A DNA stretch of 64,000 bases from Streptomyces eurythermus (GTDB taxonomy: Bacteria > Actinomycetota > Actinomycetes > Streptomycetales > Streptomycetaceae), in NCBI RefSeq assembly GCF_014649115.1, contig NZ_BMSK01000001.1:285416-349415 (forward strand), read 5' to 3'. The notes under the pieces are model-generated. The model was not told where the DNA came from. It saw only the letters and a program-made list of their open reading frames with translations, and ran no database searches. The position numbers and the translations under genes were made by a program. This document shows, one piece after another, positions 1-7,733 of the stretch (position 1 is the first letter of the stretch; every line of letters starts with the position of its first letter).

Positions 1-211
1 CGCGGGCGGCGTTCAGGATCTTGTCGATGACGAGATAGCTGGTGGCCGGGGTGTCACCGCCCAGGGCGAACGCCTCATCCGCGGCGCGGACATGCAGAGC
101 GTCCCGGTCCGGGTCGGCGTAGACGGCCACGCTCGCGATCCCGGCGTCCCGGCAGGCCCGGGCCACGCGGACAGCGATTTCGCCACGGTTGGCGATGAGC
201 ACCTTGCGCAC
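1..211 (-). CDS. accA2: Acyl-CoA carboxylase alpha subunit (biotin carboxylase), N-terminal part only
   Basis: The visible 70 residues begin [19 protein letters not shown], the hallmark start of the biotin-carboxylase domain of actinobacterial acetyl/propionyl-CoA carboxylase alpha chains (about 580-590 residues in full, with a C-terminal biotinylated MKM motif lying outside the window). The family carboxylates biotin with ATP and bicarbonate and passes the carboxyl group to the beta subunit. The GTG start at 211 is supported by a strong Shine-Dalgarno (AAGGAGGGA) about 11 bases upstream. The gene runs off the left edge. Its beta (pccB) and epsilon partners lie 2-4 kb away on the same strand, and the biotin ligase that would modify it is at 3964. 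The symbol is by analogy with Streptomyces accA2. Confidence 0.93.
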   Translation of the reverse strand, partial: MRKVLIANRGEIAVRVARACRDAGIASVAVYADPDRDALHVRAADEAFALGGDTPATSYLVIDKILNAAR

Positions 212-575
212 GATTGAGGCTCCCTCCTTGAAACAAGCCGAGTTTAGGGACTGCCGACACGGCACTTCGACCCGTCCCCAATGGTGAGCTTGCCCACACG
301 GAGCGTGATCCGAGGCTCGCCCGACCAGAGAAAGCCCATGTCGCACCGGGGTACGCAGGACTCCTGGGGAAAACCCTAGCCCCGCCGTGTGGTCAAGGTC
401 TCTGTGCGGGCGTGCTGCGGCCCACTCTGTTTCTTTGTCGAGTCCCTACGAATGGCCCAATGATTCTTTGCTTCCGTCGCAACCCTTGTCCCCTGGTTTA
501 CCCGTTAGTAGCGTTCCCGATGTCTCGGACGTACCTGGGGTAACAGGCTGTCGGTGTGAGAGTGGGTGGGGCCCG
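212..575. other. Intergenic region between divergent accA2 and a membrane-protein gene
   Basis: This 364-base stretch holds no convincing gene. Next to accA2 it contains that gene's Shine-Dalgarno (about 223-231) and, on the minus strand, a TAAACT hexamer (241-246) that could be a -10 box, but no convincing -35 is visible. The middle part (about 430-500) is less GC-rich than its surroundings and probably carries promoter elements for the rightward gene. No long hairpin was seen. Confidence 0.5.
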
Positions 576-1178
576 GTGGTGCGCAGACCGGTGGCGTGGG
601 TCGTGGCGGTCGTCCTCGTCGTGGAGGCGCTGTCCGTCGTGGCGGTGAACTGGCTGCTCGGGGTCGTCGTGGACCGGCAGAAGATGTCCCTGGCCGGTCT
701 CGACCCCGATGTCATGGCGACGTCCTCGAAGATCGGCGGAGTCGTCTTCGGGCTCTACTTCGCGCTGTGCGCGCTGGTGGCCGTGCTCGTCGCGGTACGC
801 GACCGTGCACCGGCCGGCTTTGGCCGAGTGGTGCTGATCAGCGCGGCCGTGGTGCACGCCCTGCTCGGCGCGTTCGCCTGGGGACTGTTCGGCATGGCGG
901 CGTTCGTGTTCATGGTCGCCGTCCTCGGGCTGATCGTGCTGCTCCTGATGACGTACGACCGCGCGGCCGGCCCGCAGGGCGCGGTCCCCGGCGGCACGCC
1001 CGGGCAGGGGGCCGGGCCGGCGGCGGGGCCGGAGCCGGGTCCGGAACCCGTCGACGGGGACGCGCCGACGGGCCGTACGGGCGAACCTCAGGACGGCGAC
1101 GGGGAACCCCGGGACTCCGTCCCGTCCCAGGGCTCCGCGCACGCCCGGGTCAGCGCTCCGGCGCCCACAACTCCGTGA
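576..1178 (+). CDS. Small multi-pass membrane protein with disordered C-terminus
   Basis: About 200 residues from tandem GTG codons at 576/579. An upstream reading is open to 387 but is non-hydrophobic and unlike a protein N-terminus, so the later start is preferred; the ribosome site is weak (GGTGGGG). Four hydrophobic segments are visible (approximately residues 5-30, 48-70, 85-108 and 110-132), followed by a Gly/Pro/Glu-rich tail of about 65 residues that is probably disordered and cytoplasmic. The 3' end overlaps the 3' end of convergent maf by 29 bases. I do not recognise the family; a conserved membrane protein occupies this place next to maf and accA2 in other Streptomyces, as I recall. 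No function is inferred. Confidence 0.75.
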   Translation: MVRRPVAWVVAVVLVVEALSVVAVNWLLGVVVDRQKMSLAGLDPDVMATSSKIGGVVFGLYFALCALVAVLVAVRDRAPAGFGRVVLISAAVVHALLGAFAWGLFGMAAFVFMVAVLGLIVLLLMTYDRAAGPQGAVPGGTPGQGAGPAAGPEPGPEPVDGDAPTGRTGEPQDGDGEPRDSVPSQGSAHARVSAPAPTTP

Positions 1179-1767
1179 TACCGACGCCCAGTTCCGCCAG
1201 GAGCCGGCGGACCAGGGGCAGGCTGATGCCGATCACGTTGCCGTGGTCGCCGTCGATGCCCTCGATGAACGGCGCCGAACGGCCGTCCAGGGTGAAGGCG
1301 CCGGCCACGTGGAGGGGCTCACCGGAGGCCACGTAGGCGGCGATCTCGGCGTCGCTGGGTTCACCGAACCGGACGACGGTGGAGGCGGTCGCCGACACGT
1401 ACCGCTTGGCCTCCGTGTCCCACACACAGTGCCCCGTCTGGAGCACGCCCGCCCGTCCGCGCATGTCCTTCCAGCGGGCGGTGGCCTCCTCGGCGTCGGC
1501 CGGCTTGCCGAGCGCCCTGCCGTCCAGCTCCAGCACCGAGTCGCAGCCGATCACCAGGGCCCCCTGCACCTCGGGGCGTGCCGCGACCACCGACGCCTTC
1601 GCCTCGGCCAGGGCGAGCGCCAGCTCCGCCGGGGTGGGCGCGGTGACGGCGTCCTCGTCGACGCCGCTCACGATGACCTCGGGGTCGAATCCGGCCTGCC
1701 GGAGCAGGCCCAGCCGGGCGGGGGACTGGGAGGCGAGCACGAGTCGCCTGCGGCGATTGGCAGTCAT
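1150..1767 (-). CDS. maf: Maf-family nucleoside triphosphate pyrophosphatase
   Basis: 205 residues, typical for the family. The N-terminus [17 protein letters not shown] matches the Maf substrate-binding signature, and the internal [11 protein letters not shown] and GKP motifs are the other conserved blocks. Maf proteins hydrolyse non-canonical or excess dTTP/UTP-type nucleotides to the monophosphate and are linked to housekeeping of the nucleotide pool and to arrest of septum formation. It is the last gene of the minus-strand run pccB-accE-small membrane protein-maf, starting 32 bases after the small gene's stop, so co-transcription with the carboxylase is likely. The end overlaps the convergent membrane-protein gene. 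Confidence 0.93.
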   Translation of the reverse strand: MTANRRRRLVLASQSPARLGLLRQAGFDPEVIVSGVDEDAVTAPTPAELALALAEAKASVVAARPEVQGALVIGCDSVLELDGRALGKPADAEEATARWKDMRGRAGVLQTGHCVWDTEAKRYVSATASTVVRFGEPSDAEIAAYVASGEPLHVAGAFTLDGRSAPFIEGIDGDHGNVIGISLPLVRRLLAELGVGITELWAPER

Positions 1768-1799
1768 GCGGTCAGGTTAGCCACGGCGCGCCGGGCGGC

Positions 1800-1928
1800 T
1801 CACCTCAGGCCGATCACGATCATCGCCAGGACCATGGCCAGCGCCATGAGGAGACCGAGCCGCCGGAGCATGTTCTGCGCCTCGCGCAGTTCCTCGGGCG
1901 GCTCGTTCTCCGGATCTGACCACAGCAT
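1800..1928 (-). CDS. mmpB: 42-residue single-pass membrane protein (MmpB-like)
   Basis: A short gene beginning MLWSDPENEPPEELREAQ and ending in one transmembrane helix rich in Met, Leu and Ala (residues 24-41). The acidic, proline-containing N-terminus and a short Arg-Arg stretch before the helix suggest a tail-anchored protein with its N-terminus in the cytoplasm. It sits between accE and maf on the same strand. Streptomyces genomes carry a short conserved gene in this position that I recall being annotated as morphogenic membrane protein MmpB; the assignment rests on position, size and topology, not on a search. The ATG start fits the conserved-looking N-terminus. Confidence 0.7.
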   Translation of the reverse strand: MLWSDPENEPPEELREAQNMLRRLGLLMALAMVLAMIVIGLR

Positions 1929-2011
1929 GCCCCCAGCGTGCGGCCGGACCGGGTGCGGGTGCCTGAGTAGGCGTACTCAATTCGGCACCCGGGATTCCGG
2001 TAGGCGGGCGG

Positions 2012-2227
2012 TCAGCCCCGGCCCGGCCAGTAGGTGCGGGACCACGACGCCGGGCCCGGCGCCGGGACGTGCCGGGCGGCGATGCGGGCCGGGTCGTTCC
2101 ACGCGTCCCTCGGACCTCCCGCGCCGGACGGCGCGGTGGCCGCCGCCGCGGCGCGGGCGCGGACCACCGCCAGGGCGGCGGCCAGCTCCTCCGGGGTCGG
2201 GTTGCCTCGTACGACCTTGATGTTCAT
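2012..2227 (-). CDS. accE: Acyl-CoA carboxylase epsilon subunit
   Basis: 71 residues starting MNIKVVRGNPTPEELAAAL, the diagnostic N-terminus of actinobacterial AccE/PccE proteins, with the conserved W..R ending (SWSRTYWPGRG) and an Ala/Arg-rich linker between. Epsilon subunits bind the alpha-beta complex and stimulate acetyl- or propionyl-CoA carboxylation, supplying malonyl- and methylmalonyl-CoA. The gene begins 24 bases after the stop of pccB, its structural partner, so the two are almost certainly one transcript. Confidence 0.93.
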   Translation of the reverse strand: MNIKVVRGNPTPEELAAALAVVRARAAAAATAPSGAGGPRDAWNDPARIAARHVPAPGPASWSRTYWPGRG

Positions 2228-2251
2228 GACCGCTCCCAGGGTCGGCGGGGC

Positions 2252-3853
2252 CTACAGGGGGATGTTGCCGTGCTTCTTCGGAGGCAGGGATTCCCGCTTG
2301 GTGCGCAGTTGACGCAGGCCGCGGACGATGTGCGCGCGGGTGTCGGACGGCATGATCACCGCGTCGACGTAACCGCGCTCGGCCGCGACGTAGGGGTTGA
2401 GGAGGGTGTCCTCGTACTCCTGGATCAGGCGGGCCCGGGTGGCCTCGGCGTCGTCCGCCTCGGCGATGGTGCGGCGGTGCAGGATGTTGACCGCGCCCTG
2501 GGCGCCCATGACGGCGATCTGGGCGGTGGGCCACGCCAGGTTGAGGTCGGCGCCCAGGTGCTTGGAGCCCATGACGTCGTAGGCGCCGCCGAATGCCTTG
2601 CGGGTGATGACGGTGATCAGCGGGACGGTGGCCTCGGCGTAGGCGTAGATCAGCTTGGCGCCGCGACGGATGATGCCCTCGTGTTCCTGGCCGACGCCGG
2701 GCAGGAAGCCGGGGACGTCCACGAACGTCAGCACCGGGATGTTGAAGGCGTCGCAGGTGCGGACGAAGCGGGCGGCCTTCTCGGAGGCGGCGATGTCCAG
2801 GCAGCCGGCGAACTGCATCGGCTGGTTGGCGACGACGCCGACCGGGTGGCCCTCGACCCGGCCGAACCCGGTGAGGATGTTCGGCGCGAACAGGGCCTGG
2901 GTCTCGAAGAACTCGGCGTCGTCCAGGACGTGCTCGATCACCGTGTGCATGTCGTAGGGCTGGTTGGCGCTGTCGGGGACGAGCGTGTCCAGCTCGCGGT
3001 CCTCGTCGGTGACGGCGAGATCCGCCTCCTCCGGGAAGACCGGGGGCTCGGAGAGGTTGTTGGACGGCAGGTACGACAGCAGCTGCTTGACGTACTCGAC
3101 GGCGTCCTTCTCGTCGCCGGCCATGTGATGGGCCACGCCCGAGGCGGTGTTGTGGGTGCGGGCGCCGCCCAGCTCCTCGAAGCCGACGTCCTCGCCGGTG
3201 ACGGTCTTGATGACGTCCGGGCCGGTGATGAACATGTGCGAGGTCTGGTCGACCATGACGGTGAAGTCCGTGATGGCCGGGGAGTACACCGCGCCGCCCG
3301 CGCAGGGGCCGACGACCAGGCTGATCTGCGGGATGACACCGGAGGCGTGGGTGTTGCGGCGGAAGATCTCGCCGTACGCGCCGAGGGAGGCGACGCCTTC
3401 CTGGATGCGGGCGCCGCCGGAGTCGTTGATGCCGATGACGGGGCAGCCGGTCTTCAGGGCGAAGTCCATCACCTTGACGATCTTCTGGCCGTAGACCTCG
3501 CCGAGGGCGCCGCCGAAGACCGTGAAGTCCTGGGAGAAGACGGCGACCGGGCGGCCGTCGACCGTGCCGTAGCCGGTGACCACGCCGTCGCCGTAGGGGC
3601 GGTTGCGGTCCAGGCCGAAGTTGGTCGAGCGGTGCCGGGCGAACTCGTCCAGCTCGACGAACGAGCCCTCGTCCAGCAGCAGCTCGATCCGCTCACGGGC
3701 CGTCAGCTTGCCCTTGGCGTGCTGCTTTTCCACGGCGCGTTCCGAACCGGCGTGCGTCGCCTCGTGGATGCGCCGCTGGAGATCCGCGAGCTTCCCCGCG
3801 GTCGTGTGAATGTCGATCCCTTGGATCTCGTGACGCTCTTCCGGCTCGGACAT
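2252..3853 (-). CDS. pccB: Acyl-CoA (propionyl-CoA) carboxylase beta subunit, carboxyltransferase
   Basis: 533 residues, full length for PccB/AccB. The N-terminal and C-terminal halves are the two crotonase-like carboxyltransferase domains; the oxyanion-hole loops lie in [14 protein letters not shown] and [14 protein letters not shown]. The enzyme transfers the carboxyl group from biotin on the alpha subunit to propionyl- or acetyl-CoA, making methylmalonyl- or malonyl-CoA for fatty acids and polyketides. It heads the operon pccB-accE-mmpB-maf and is divergent from the biotin ligase gene 110 bases away. Substrate preference cannot be read securely from the sequence; the resemblance to Streptomyces PccB favours propionyl-CoA. 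Confidence 0.95.
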   Translation of the reverse strand: MSEPEERHEIQGIDIHTTAGKLADLQRRIHEATHAGSERAVEKQHAKGKLTARERIELLLDEGSFVELDEFARHRSTNFGLDRNRPYGDGVVTGYGTVDGRPVAVFSQDFTVFGGALGEVYGQKIVKVMDFALKTGCPVIGINDSGGARIQEGVASLGAYGEIFRRNTHASGVIPQISLVVGPCAGGAVYSPAITDFTVMVDQTSHMFITGPDVIKTVTGEDVGFEELGGARTHNTASGVAHHMAGDEKDAVEYVKQLLSYLPSNNLSEPPVFPEEADLAVTDEDRELDTLVPDSANQPYDMHTVIEHVLDDAEFFETQALFAPNILTGFGRVEGHPVGVVANQPMQFAGCLDIAASEKAARFVRTCDAFNIPVLTFVDVPGFLPGVGQEHEGIIRRGAKLIYAYAEATVPLITVITRKAFGGAYDVMGSKHLGADLNLAWPTAQIAVMGAQGAVNILHRRTIAEADDAEATRARLIQEYEDTLLNPYVAAERGYVDAVIMPSDTRAHIVRGLRQLRTKRESLPPKKHGNIPL

Positions 3854-3963
3854 CGGGATGCGGCTCCCTGCCTGCTCAAAAGGGGGGACGGTTACTCATT
3901 CGTAGAGTAGTGGTGGCGCTACCGATCAGCAGTGCGTCGTTTACCACACCTAGGGTGGCTTGC

Positions 3964-4824
3964 ATGACGCCGCAGAATCCATCAGACGACAGCCGCTGGT
4001 CCGACCTCGAACGCCCGCCCCTGAACGCCACCGCGCTGCGGCGCGGGCTGGTCCGGGACGGGGGCCTGTACCGCGACATCGAGGTGGTGCCGCGTACCGG
4101 TTCCACCAACTCCGACCTCGTGGCGCGGGCCGCCGCCGGGGGCCTCGAGGAGGGGGCGGTGCTCGTCGCGGAGGAGCAGACGGCCGCCCGGGGGCGGCTG
4201 GACCGGCGATGGAGCGCGCCGCCGCGGTCCGGGCTGTTCTTCTCCGTGCTGCTCAGGCCCCGTGAGGTGCCGGTGGCACGGTGGGGGTGGCTGCCGCTGC
4301 TGACCGGGGTCGCGGTGGCGACGGGGCTGGCGCGGGCGGCGGGCGTCGACACGGCGCTCAAATGGCCGAACGACCTGCTGGTCACCGTCGGCGGGGAGGA
4401 GCGCAAGGCCGGGGGGATCCTCGCGGAGCGGGCCGGGGACGACGGGGTCGTCATCGGCGTCGGCATCAACGTCAGCCTGCGGGCCGACGAGCTGCCGGTT
4501 CCGCAGGCGGGGTCGCTGGCGCTGGCCGGGGCGGCGGGGACGGACCGGGATCCGCTGCTGCGGGCGGTGCTGCGGGCGCTGGAGGACTGGTACGGGCGGT
4601 GGCGGGCGGCGGGGGGTGACCCCTCGGTGTGCGGGTTGCAGGAGACGTACACGGCGGGGTGCGCCACGCTCGGCCGGACGGTGCGGGCGGAGTTGCCCGG
4701 GGACCGGTCCGTGGTGGGGGAGGCCGTGGCGCTGGACGGGGACGGGCGGTTGGTCATCGCCACGGGGGAAGGGGTTCAGGAGCCGGTGGGGGCGGGGGAC
4801 ATCGTTCATCTGCGCCCCGCGTGA
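3964..4824 (+). CDS. birA: Biotin--[acetyl-CoA-carboxylase] ligase
   Basis: 286 residues with the biotin protein ligase core: the GSTNSDL motif (about residues 45-51), the AEEQTAARGRLDRRW biotinyl-AMP loop, KWPNDLL and the GIGINV segment. There is no N-terminal DNA-binding domain of the E. coli BirA type, so it is a monofunctional ligase. It attaches biotin to the carboxylase alpha subunit and is divergent from pccB. The ATG at 3964 is preferred over an in-frame ATG at 3910 because homologues start near MTPQNPSDD; a TAGGGT hexamer (3951-3956) ends seven bases before it, so the mRNA may be leaderless. Confidence 0.93.
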   Translation: MTPQNPSDDSRWSDLERPPLNATALRRGLVRDGGLYRDIEVVPRTGSTNSDLVARAAAGGLEEGAVLVAEEQTAARGRLDRRWSAPPRSGLFFSVLLRPREVPVARWGWLPLLTGVAVATGLARAAGVDTALKWPNDLLVTVGGEERKAGGILAERAGDDGVVIGVGINVSLRADELPVPQAGSLALAGAAGTDRDPLLRAVLRALEDWYGRWRAAGGDPSVCGLQETYTAGCATLGRTVRAELPGDRSVVGEAVALDGDGRLVIATGEGVQEPVGAGDIVHLRPA

Positions 4825-4892
4825 CCCCTGCGGGGGGCTTGGCCGGGGGGCTCGGGGGGTGGTGCGGCGCGGTGGCAGGGTCCGGGTGCGGG

Positions 4893-5154
4893 TGCCTGCG
4901 GCGCCTGTGCGGGTGCGTTGTGTTCCCACGCGTGGTGCCTTGGGGGCGGGGTGTGCCTGTGCCGGTGCGTTGTGGGGGTCCCCTCGCGTGGTGCCTCGGG
5001 TGGGGGGTGCGGGGTGCGGGTGTGTTGTGTCCCCCAGGGGTGGTGCCTCGGGTGCGGCTGGGGGTCGGATGCCTGCGGCGCCTGTGCGGGTGCCCTCGCG
5101 TGGTGCCTTGGGTGCGGGTGGGGGGTTGGGTGCCTGCGGCGCCTCCGCGGGTGT
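4893..5154. repeat. Interleaved GT/GC-rich direct repeats in the birA-cya gap
   Basis: The 693-base gap between birA and cya (4825-5517) contains no credible gene. Its first half is built from two short direct repeats: a 24-base unit TGCCTGCGGCGCCTGTGCGG (plus GTGC) at 4893-4916 and 5070-5093, with a diverged copy at 5131-5154, and four copies of a TGGTGCCTYGGGTGCGG-like unit near 4930, 4988, 5040 and 5100. Strand asymmetry is extreme (G and T on the plus strand). Apparent ORFs here read these repeats in several frames and look non-coding. Confidence 0.6.
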
Positions 5155-5360
5155 GTGGGGGTGCGCGTCGCGCCCAGGATGAGTGGGGGAGTCGGGGCCG
5201 CGCCGGGGGGTGTCCGTCCTCGGAACGGCGCGGAATCGGTTGGCCGTAGAGGTTCTCGTGTTGACGCGCCAACCGCTGCGGGCGGACACCCCCCGACACG
5301 TCCCCTTCCCGCCGTGCGCGGCCGACCCGCCGTCTCGCCTCTCGACCAACGGCAACCCTG

Positions 5361-5396
5361 GCGCCCCGAAGGGGCGCGGGGAACTGCGCGACCAGC
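5361..5396 (+). repeat. Interspersed palindromic repeat, copy 1
   Basis: The sequence GCGCCCCGAAGGGGCGCGGG followed by GAACTGCGCGACCAGCC forms a small perfect hairpin (GCGCCCC-GAA-GGGGCGC) with a conserved single-stranded tail. The same element occurs in reverse orientation at 19467-19505. Elements of this form are, to my knowledge, abundant in Streptomyces intergenic DNA. It lies about 120 bases before the cyclase start and may serve as a transcript 3' end or processing signal. Confidence 0.8.
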
Positions 5397-5517
5397 CATG
5401 GTCGGCGTACCGGGAAGGGTCCCGTCGGCCCAACCCGACGGAGTGAGCTGGCGCACACCTGCCGTAGAGTTGAGGCCGGTCGATACCTGACCGTGGCAGA
5501 TCGGAAGGGCAGCAGGC

Positions 5518-6633
5518 GTGACCGTCGACGACACGGGCTCCGGCGCTGGCGGGGACGGCCGGGTGGATCCCCACGCCCCCGACAACGGCGAGGACCCGCT
5601 GGCCCTGCGGCTCGAACAGCTCATCCTGGGTGCCGAGCGCCGTTACACCCCGTTCCAGGCGGCCCGTAGCGCCGGTGTCTCCATGGAGCTGGCGTCCCGG
5701 TTCTGGCGGGCCATGGGGTTCGCGGACATAGGGCAGGCCAAGGCCCTCACCGAGGCCGATGTGCTGGCCCTGCGGCGGCTCGCCGGTCTGGTGGAGGCGG
5801 GGCTGCTCAGCGAGGCCATGGCGGTGCAGGTGGCCCGGTCCACCGGGCAGACCACGGCCCGGCTGGCCGAGTGGCAGATCGACTCGTTCCTGGAGGGGCT
5901 GACCGAGCCCCCGGAGCCGGGCATGACCCGCACCGAGGTGACGTACCCGCTGGTCGAACTGTTGCTGCCGGAGCTGGAGGAGTTCCTGGTCTACGTCTGG
6001 CGCCGTCAGCTCGCCGCCGCGACCGGCCGGGTCGTGCAGGCCGCCGACGACGAGGAGATGGTCGACCGCCGGCTCGCCGTCGGCTTCGCCGACCTCGTCG
6101 GTTTCACCCGGCTCACCCGCCGGATGGAGGAAGAGGAGCTGGGCGAGCTGGTCGAGGCATTCGAGACCACCGCCGCCGACCTGGTGGCCGCCCGCGGCGG
6201 CCGGCTGATCAAGACCCTCGGTGACGAGGTGCTGTACGCGGCGGACGACGCCGGTGTGGCCGCGGACATCGCGCTGCGCCTGGTGGAGACCCTGGCGAAC
6301 GACGAGACGATGCCCGAGCTGCGGGTCGGCATGGCCTTCGGCACGGTGACCACCCGGATGGGTGATGTGTTCGGTACGACGGTCAACCTCGCCTCCCGGC
6401 TGACCTCCATCGCGCCCCGGGACGCCGTCCTGGTGGACAGCGCCTTCGCCGAGGAACTGATCCGCACCGGTGAGGCGCCCGCCTCCGAGGCCGAAGCCGC
6501 GGCGGCCGAGAAGGAGGGCGAGGAGACGCCGTCGTACCGTTTCGCCCTCCAGCCGATGTGGCAGCGGCCGGTGCGCGGGCTCGGCGTCGTCGAGCCGTGG
6601 CTGCTCACCCGTCGCGACGGTCGGTCCTCCTAG
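5518..6633 (+). CDS. cya: Class III adenylate cyclase
   Basis: 371 residues, GTG start. The C-terminal half is a class III cyclase domain: the metal-binding DLVGFTRLTRRM block, KTLGDEVLY (the Lys and Asp of the catalytic core) and the GDVFGTTVNLASRL dimer-interface and transition-state region. The N-terminal ~150 residues are helical, without membrane segments or a signal peptide, so the enzyme is cytoplasmic. Architecture and length match the S. coelicolor Cya protein that makes cAMP during germination and development (established for that species; inferred here). It is monocistronic, 154 bases upstream of an enoyl-CoA hydratase. The last 40 residues include an acidic linker rich in Ala and Glu. 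Confidence 0.92.
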   Translation: MTVDDTGSGAGGDGRVDPHAPDNGEDPLALRLEQLILGAERRYTPFQAARSAGVSMELASRFWRAMGFADIGQAKALTEADVLALRRLAGLVEAGLLSEAMAVQVARSTGQTTARLAEWQIDSFLEGLTEPPEPGMTRTEVTYPLVELLLPELEEFLVYVWRRQLAAATGRVVQAADDEEMVDRRLAVGFADLVGFTRLTRRMEEEELGELVEAFETTAADLVAARGGRLIKTLGDEVLYAADDAGVAADIALRLVETLANDETMPELRVGMAFGTVTTRMGDVFGTTVNLASRLTSIAPRDAVLVDSAFAEELIRTGEAPASEAEAAAAEKEGEETPSYRFALQPMWQRPVRGLGVVEPWLLTRRDGRSS

Positions 6634-6759
6634 CCCCGCTCGCCGGGTCACCCGTCCCGTACGCGCTTCGTCCTGCTTGCGGTGGCGGCCTCGGCGTGAG
6701 GGTGCGGCCCCGGTCTTTTCCGGGATCGGGTACGGCTGCGATGATCTGACCCACAGTGT

Positions 6760-6775
6760 GTTAACCCGCGTTAAC
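6760..6775 (+). promoter_or_regulatory. Tandem GTTAACC sites upstream of the enoyl-CoA hydratase
   Basis: Two copies of the palindromic hexamer GTTAAC (6760-6765 and 6770-6775), each followed by CC, lie exactly ten bases apart, i.e. on the same face of the helix, 12-28 bases before the hydratase start and directly before its GGAGGGG ribosome site. This looks like an operator overlapping the promoter or leader. The regulator is unknown. Confidence 0.35.
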
Positions 6776-6787
6776 CGGAGGGGTGTC

Positions 6788-7582
6788 ATGAGCGAGGAGC
6801 GGTACGGGGAGTTCGTCCTGGTGCGGCGGCACGGGCACGTCGCGGAGCTGGTGCTGGACCGGCCCAAGGCGATGAACGCCGTCTCCACGGAGATGGCCCG
6901 CTCCCTCGCGGGCGCGTGCGCCGCGCTCGCCGGTGACCCCGCCGCCCGGGTGGTCGTGCTGACCTCCTCGCACGACCGGGCGTTCTGTGTCGGGGCGGAC
7001 CTGAAGGAGCGGAACTCCTTCACCGACGCCGACCTGGTCCGGCAGCGGCCGGTGGCGCGGGCGGCGTACACCGGGGTGCTGGAGCTGCCGATGCCGACGA
7101 TCGCCGCGGTGCACGGCTTCGCGCTGGGCGGCGGTTTCGAACTGGCCCTCTCCTGCGATCTGATCGTGGCGGACCGTACGGCCGTGGTGGGGCTGCCGGA
7201 GGTGTCCGTGGGTGTCATCCCGGGCGGCGGTGGTACGCAGCTGCTGCCCCGGCGGGTCGGGGCCGCACGGGCCGCCGAGCTGATCTTCTCGGCCCGGCGG
7301 GTGGCGGCGGAGGAGGCCCTTGGGCTGGGGCTGGTGGACCAGTTGACGGAGGAGGGCCGGGACCGCGAGGAGGCGCTGGCGCTCGGGGAGCGGATCGCCG
7401 GGAACTCGCCGGTGGGGCTGCGGGCCGCCAAGCGGGCGCTGCGGCTGGGTCACGGGCTGGATCTGCGGGCCGGTCTGGAGGTCGAGGACGCGGCATGGCG
7501 CTCGGTGGCCTTCTCGGGCGACCGCGCGGAGGGTGTGGCCGCCTTCAACGAGAAGCGCAAGCCGCAGTGGCCGGGGGAGTAA
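6788..7582 (+). CDS. Enoyl-CoA hydratase/isomerase family protein
   Basis: 264 residues, one crotonase fold. The oxyanion-hole sequences FCVGADLKER (near residues 62-71) and GFALGGGFELALSCDL (near 108-123) are intact, and the acidic catalytic positions near PEVSVGVIPGGGGTQLLPR are the usual Glu residues of hydratases. The family hydrates 2-enoyl-CoA thioesters in fatty-acid, amino-acid or secondary-metabolite CoA pathways; the exact substrate cannot be told. The ATG follows a good ribosome site (GGAGGGG). It stands alone between cya and the GGDEF gene, with a possible operator just upstream. Confidence 0.88.
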   Translation: MSEERYGEFVLVRRHGHVAELVLDRPKAMNAVSTEMARSLAGACAALAGDPAARVVVLTSSHDRAFCVGADLKERNSFTDADLVRQRPVARAAYTGVLELPMPTIAAVHGFALGGGFELALSCDLIVADRTAVVGLPEVSVGVIPGGGGTQLLPRRVGAARAAELIFSARRVAAEEALGLGLVDQLTEEGRDREEALALGERIAGNSPVGLRAAKRALRLGHGLDLRAGLEVEDAAWRSVAFSGDRAEGVAAFNEKRKPQWPGE

Positions 7583-7710
7583 GGGGGGCGGGTAGCCGAG
7601 GTCCGGGTGCGCTTCGGCCGGCTCATTGCCGGGCAGTGGTGGTCCGGGCGTGCGCCCGGCCGTCTCGCCGGCGGCCACCTGATCGCCGCATCGATGTCCC
7701 TTGTGTCCGC

Positions 7711-7733
7711 ATTACTCCCTAACCTGGAGTAAT
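7711..7733 (+). promoter_or_regulatory. Inverted repeat covering the ribosome site and start of the GGDEF gene
   Basis: ATTACTCC (7711-7718), a seven-base loop, then GGAGTAAT (7726-7733) make a perfect 8-bp inverted repeat. The right arm contains the GGAG Shine-Dalgarno and the first two bases of the ATG at 7732. As RNA it would hide the ribosome site; as DNA it could be an operator. It does not fit the BldD box, since the TTAC/GTAA half-sites are 13 rather than 5 bases apart. Confidence 0.5.

Noticed and set aside
2069..3910. 613-codon plus-strand frame opposite pccB
   Set aside because: Shadow of pccB, rich in Asp/Val/Gly from reversed codons, with no recognisable domain.
4754..5458. Open frames in the birA-cya gap on both strands
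   Set aside because: They read simple repeats in several frames (Thr/Pro/His or Gly/Cys/Val runs) and lack ribosome sites and conservation features.
3982..7431. Very long minus-strand open frame (over 1100 codons) across birA, the repeat gap, cya and the hydratase
   Set aside because: It is the antisense shadow of high-GC plus-strand genes; composition is Arg/Ala/Pro-rich with no domain, and real motifs lie on the other strand.
7711..7733. BldD binding site at the GGDEF gene
   Set aside because: BldD boxes have TNAC and GTNA half-sites separated by five bases; here they are 13 apart.
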